From: DSNY01 sp037446035
GTDB taxonomy: Bacteria > Pseudomonadota > Gammaproteobacteria > Burkholderiales > Burkholderiaceae_F
Reading direction: 5' to 3'
NCBI GenBank assembly: GCA_037446035.1
Contig: JBBIJJ010000174.1
Coordinates: forward strand, 1-7,601
DNA length: 7,601 nucleotides
A program made the position numbers and the translations under genes. Under the pieces are notes generated by a model. That model did no database searches. It was not told where the DNA came from and was given only the letters and a program-made list of their open reading frames with translations. The stretch's first letter is position 1; the number at the start of each line of letters is the position of its first letter. Positions 5,680 through 7,601 of this stretch are shown in pieces.

Positions 5680-7601
5680 TTGATCTCCGACACGAACGAA
5701 TCCGTCGCCGCGGGCTGCACCGCGGCGCTGGCGCTTTCTCGCTATGTGCAGCGTGCGCTCGCGGCCGAGCTCGGTGCGCGCGCCGACGACGCGGCCAAGG
5801 CGGCCCGCCTGCGCGAACTGGCCGCCGCGCCATGGCCGCGCCAACGCATCGAAGCGGCGCTCGATGCGTTGCTGGCGGGGTTCGGCGCAGAGCACGCCGC
5901 CGAGGACTTTCCCGAAAAGCTCGGCGCCGCGCTGCGCCGCCTGCGCCGGCCGGTTCTGCTCGCGGTCATCGCACGCGACCTGGGCGGTGTGGCACCGCTG
6001 GCCGAAGTGGTCGCCACGATGACGGCGCTGGCCGAGGTCGCCGTACGCCGCGCGCTCTCCATGCACGCGCGCGCGCTGGCGCGCGTGCACGGCGTGCCGA
6101 CGAGCCCCGGCGGCGTGCCGCAGGACCTGCTGGTCGTCGCGATGGGCAAGGGCGGGGGCGGCGAGTTGAACGTCTCGTCGGACCTCGATCTGGTGTTCGT
6201 CTACGACGAGGACGGCGAAACGCGGCCGACCGCCGAGTTCGCCGCGGCGCGCCGCGCGCTGACGAACCACGAGTTCTTCGAGCGGCTCGGCCGCCGGCTG
6301 ATCGGCGCATTGTCGGAGGTCACCGCCGACGGCTTCGTGTTCCGCGTCGACATGCGCCTGCGTCCGAACGGCGACGCCGGACCGCTGGCGGTGTCCAACG
6401 CGATGCTCGAGGAGTATCTGGTGCGGCAAGGGCGCGAGTGGGAGCGCTTCGCGTGGCTCAAGGGACGCGTCATCTCCGCTGCCGTGTTCGCCGACGCGAC
6501 CGCATTCGACGCGCAGTGCCGCGCGCTCGACCAGATCGTCCGCCCCTTCGTCTATCGCAAGTACCTCGACTTCAACGCGATCGCGTCGCTGCGCGACCTG
6601 CACGCACTGATCCGCGCCGAGACCGAGCGCAAGCGCGCCGCGCGCGCGCAGCCGCAGGACAACGTCAAGCTCGGCCGCGGCGGCATCCGCGAGATCGAAT
6701 TCATCGCGCAGACCTTCCAGGTGATCCGCGGCGGGCGCGACGCGCGGCTCAGAAACCGCAGCACGCTGGCGACGCTGGCGACGCTCGCGCAACTGGGCGC
6801 GCTGGCTGCGCCCACCTGCGAGCGTCTGGCGGCCGCGTACGACTTCCTGCGCCGCCTCGAGCATGCGCTGCAGTACGTCGACGACGCGCAGACGCACCTG
6901 CTGCCGACCGATCCCGCGGAGCTGGCGCGCGTGGCGGCGATGCTGCGGCTGCCTTCGCCGGAAGCGCTGCGCGCCCGCTTCGACGAGACGCGCGAATTCG
7001 TCGCCGAGGCGTTCGACGCGATCTTCCTCGCGCCGCAAGTTGCTCGCGACGAGCGCGACGGCGCCGACGGCAACGGCGCGCTCGTGCTCGGCGAGCCGCT
7101 CGCGCAGCGCATGGCGCAGGCCGGTTACGCCCATCCGGGCGAGGCCGCGCAACGGGTCAGCGACGCGCTGGCCGCGCGCCGCGTGCTGGCCGCCAGTGAA
7201 TCGGTGCGTCGCGCCATCGAGCGGCTGGTCTCGCGCGCGGTCGATGCCGCGGCCGAGGCCGCGCGTGGCGTGGCCGAAGGCGGCGCGCCGCATGCCACCG
7301 GCGTGGTCGCCGACGAGGTGCTCGCGCGCTTCCTGCAGTTGATCGACGTGATCGCCGGCCGCAGCACCTACGTGGCACTGCTGAACCAGTATCCGCACGC
7401 GTTCGCGCGCGTGCTGCGCGTGCTGGCGTCGAGCCGCTGGGCGAGCGACTACCTCGCGCGGCATCCTATCCTGCTCGACGAACTGCTCGACGAACGGCTC
7501 GCCGAGCGAGAAATCACGCTGCACTCGTGGCCCGTGTGGGGTGCCGAGGTCGCGGCGCATCTCGCCGAGCATGAAGCCGAGCTGCGCGACGATCCCGAGC
7601 G
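5680..7601 (+). CDS. glnE: Glutamine synthetase adenylyltransferase/removase, 5' part
   Basis: GlnE adds AMP to, and removes it from, glutamine synthetase in response to PII and glutamine. The window holds 640 codons of a protein of about 940 residues, open to the right edge. From TTG 5680: the first nucleotidyltransferase motif is GKGGGGELNVSSDLDLVF at 156-173 with metal-binding Asp168 and Asp170, then RVDMRLRPNGDAGPL (222-236), NVKLGRGGIREIEF (328-341), FLQLIDVIAGRSTYV (551-565) and RHPILLDELL (594-603). This is the N-terminal adenylyl-removing half plus the start of the second half, whose own catalytic motif lies beyond the edge. The start is uncertain: the frame is open from the TAG at 5470-5472 but has no ATG or GTG before GTG 5746. 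TTG 5680 puts the Asp pair near its E. coli position (173/175); GTG 5746 would cut a conserved-looking SRY..RAL segment, and TTG 5611 adds 23 residues. No candidate has a clear ribosome site. It is transcribed away from yhdP. Confidence 0.92.
   Translation, partial: MISDTNESVAAGCTAALALSRYVQRALAAELGARADDAAKAARLRELAAAPWPRQRIEAALDALLAGFGAEHAAEDFPEKLGAALRRLRRPVLLAVIARDLGGVAPLAEVVATMTALAEVAVRRALSMHARALARVHGVPTSPGGVPQDLLVVAMGKGGGGELNVSSDLDLVFVYDEDGETRPTAEFAAARRALTNHEFFERLGRRLIGALSEVTADGFVFRVDMRLRPNGDAGPLAVSNAMLEEYLVRQGREWERFAWLKGRVISAAVFADATAFDAQCRALDQIVRPFVYRKYLDFNAIASLRDLHALIRAETERKRAARAQPQDNVKLGRGGIREIEFIAQTFQVIRGGRDARLRNRSTLATLATLAQLGALAAPTCERLAAAYDFLRRLEHALQYVDDAQTHLLPTDPAELARVAAMLRLPSPEALRARFDETREFVAEAFDAIFLAPQVARDERDGADGNGALVLGEPLAQRMAQAGYAHPGEAAQRVSDALAARRVLAASESVRRAIERLVSRAVDAAAEAARGVAEGGAPHATGVVADEVLARFLQLIDVIAGRSTYVALLNQYPHAFARVLRVLASSRWASDYLARHPILLDELLDERLAEREITLHSWPVWGAEVAAHLAEHEAELRDDPE

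Noticed and set aside
5469..5720. 83-codon minus-strand frame across the intergenic region
   Set aside because: It overlaps the yhdP start and the glnE N-terminus in another frame and shows no family resemblance. It is more likely chance than a small gene.
5832..7199. 455-codon + strand reading frame
   Set aside because: It is a shadow of glnE in another frame: extremely Arg-rich, while the overlapping frame carries every GlnE motif.
5500..7572. N-terminal extension of the yhdP product by about 690 residues (minus strand)
   Set aside because: It is antisense of the clear glnE reading frame, is Arg/Ala/Gln-rich without family features, and the true membrane segment and AsmA-like motif begin only after ATG 5499.

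Overview
The window is high-GC DNA (roughly 70% G+C by eye, with third codon positions almost all G or C) from a betaproteobacterium, most likely of the order Burkholderiales. The assignment rests on gene content and layout: a Nit1-type amidase directly downstream of a long AsmA-like yhdP gene, with glnE divergent from yhdP. I recall this layout from that order but could not check it here.

Layout from left to right: (1) Bases 1-344 hold no full gene. A 15-codon in-frame tail ending in TGA at 46-48 on the + strand may be the end of a gene entering from the left. The rest holds a worn tandem array of about 23 bp units, a degenerate dRS3-like ('VIPAKAGIQ'-type) inverted-repeat element and two small GC-rich hairpins. 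(2) 345-1214 (-) encodes a deaminated-glutathione amidase of the nitrilase superfamily with Glu-Lys-Cys triad motifs intact. (3) 1228-5499 (-) encodes YhdP, a 1423-residue inner-membrane-anchored AsmA-like protein expected to act in phospholipid traffic to the outer membrane. It lies 13 bp upstream of the amidase gene, so the two are probably co-transcribed. (4) 5500-5679 is the divergent yhdP/glnE intergenic region. It holds a TACAAT -10 candidate facing glnE and a near-perfect tandem duplication of a 23 bp unit. (5) From about 5680 to the right edge (+) is the N-terminal two-thirds of glnE, the glutamine synthetase adenylyltransferase/adenylyl-removing enzyme, which runs off the window.

The three genes cover separate housekeeping jobs: repair of a glutathione side product, envelope lipid transport and nitrogen control. 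I see no CRISPR array, transposase, toxin-antitoxin pair, phage gene, tRNA or rRNA, and nothing that looks like a new biological system. The points worth a second look are in the two intergenic regions: the glnE start, which has no ATG available, the 23 bp duplication in its leader, and the repeat-rich stretch beyond the amidase gene. The minus frame of yhdP stays open right through the antisense of glnE, which makes a false 2114-codon reading frame.
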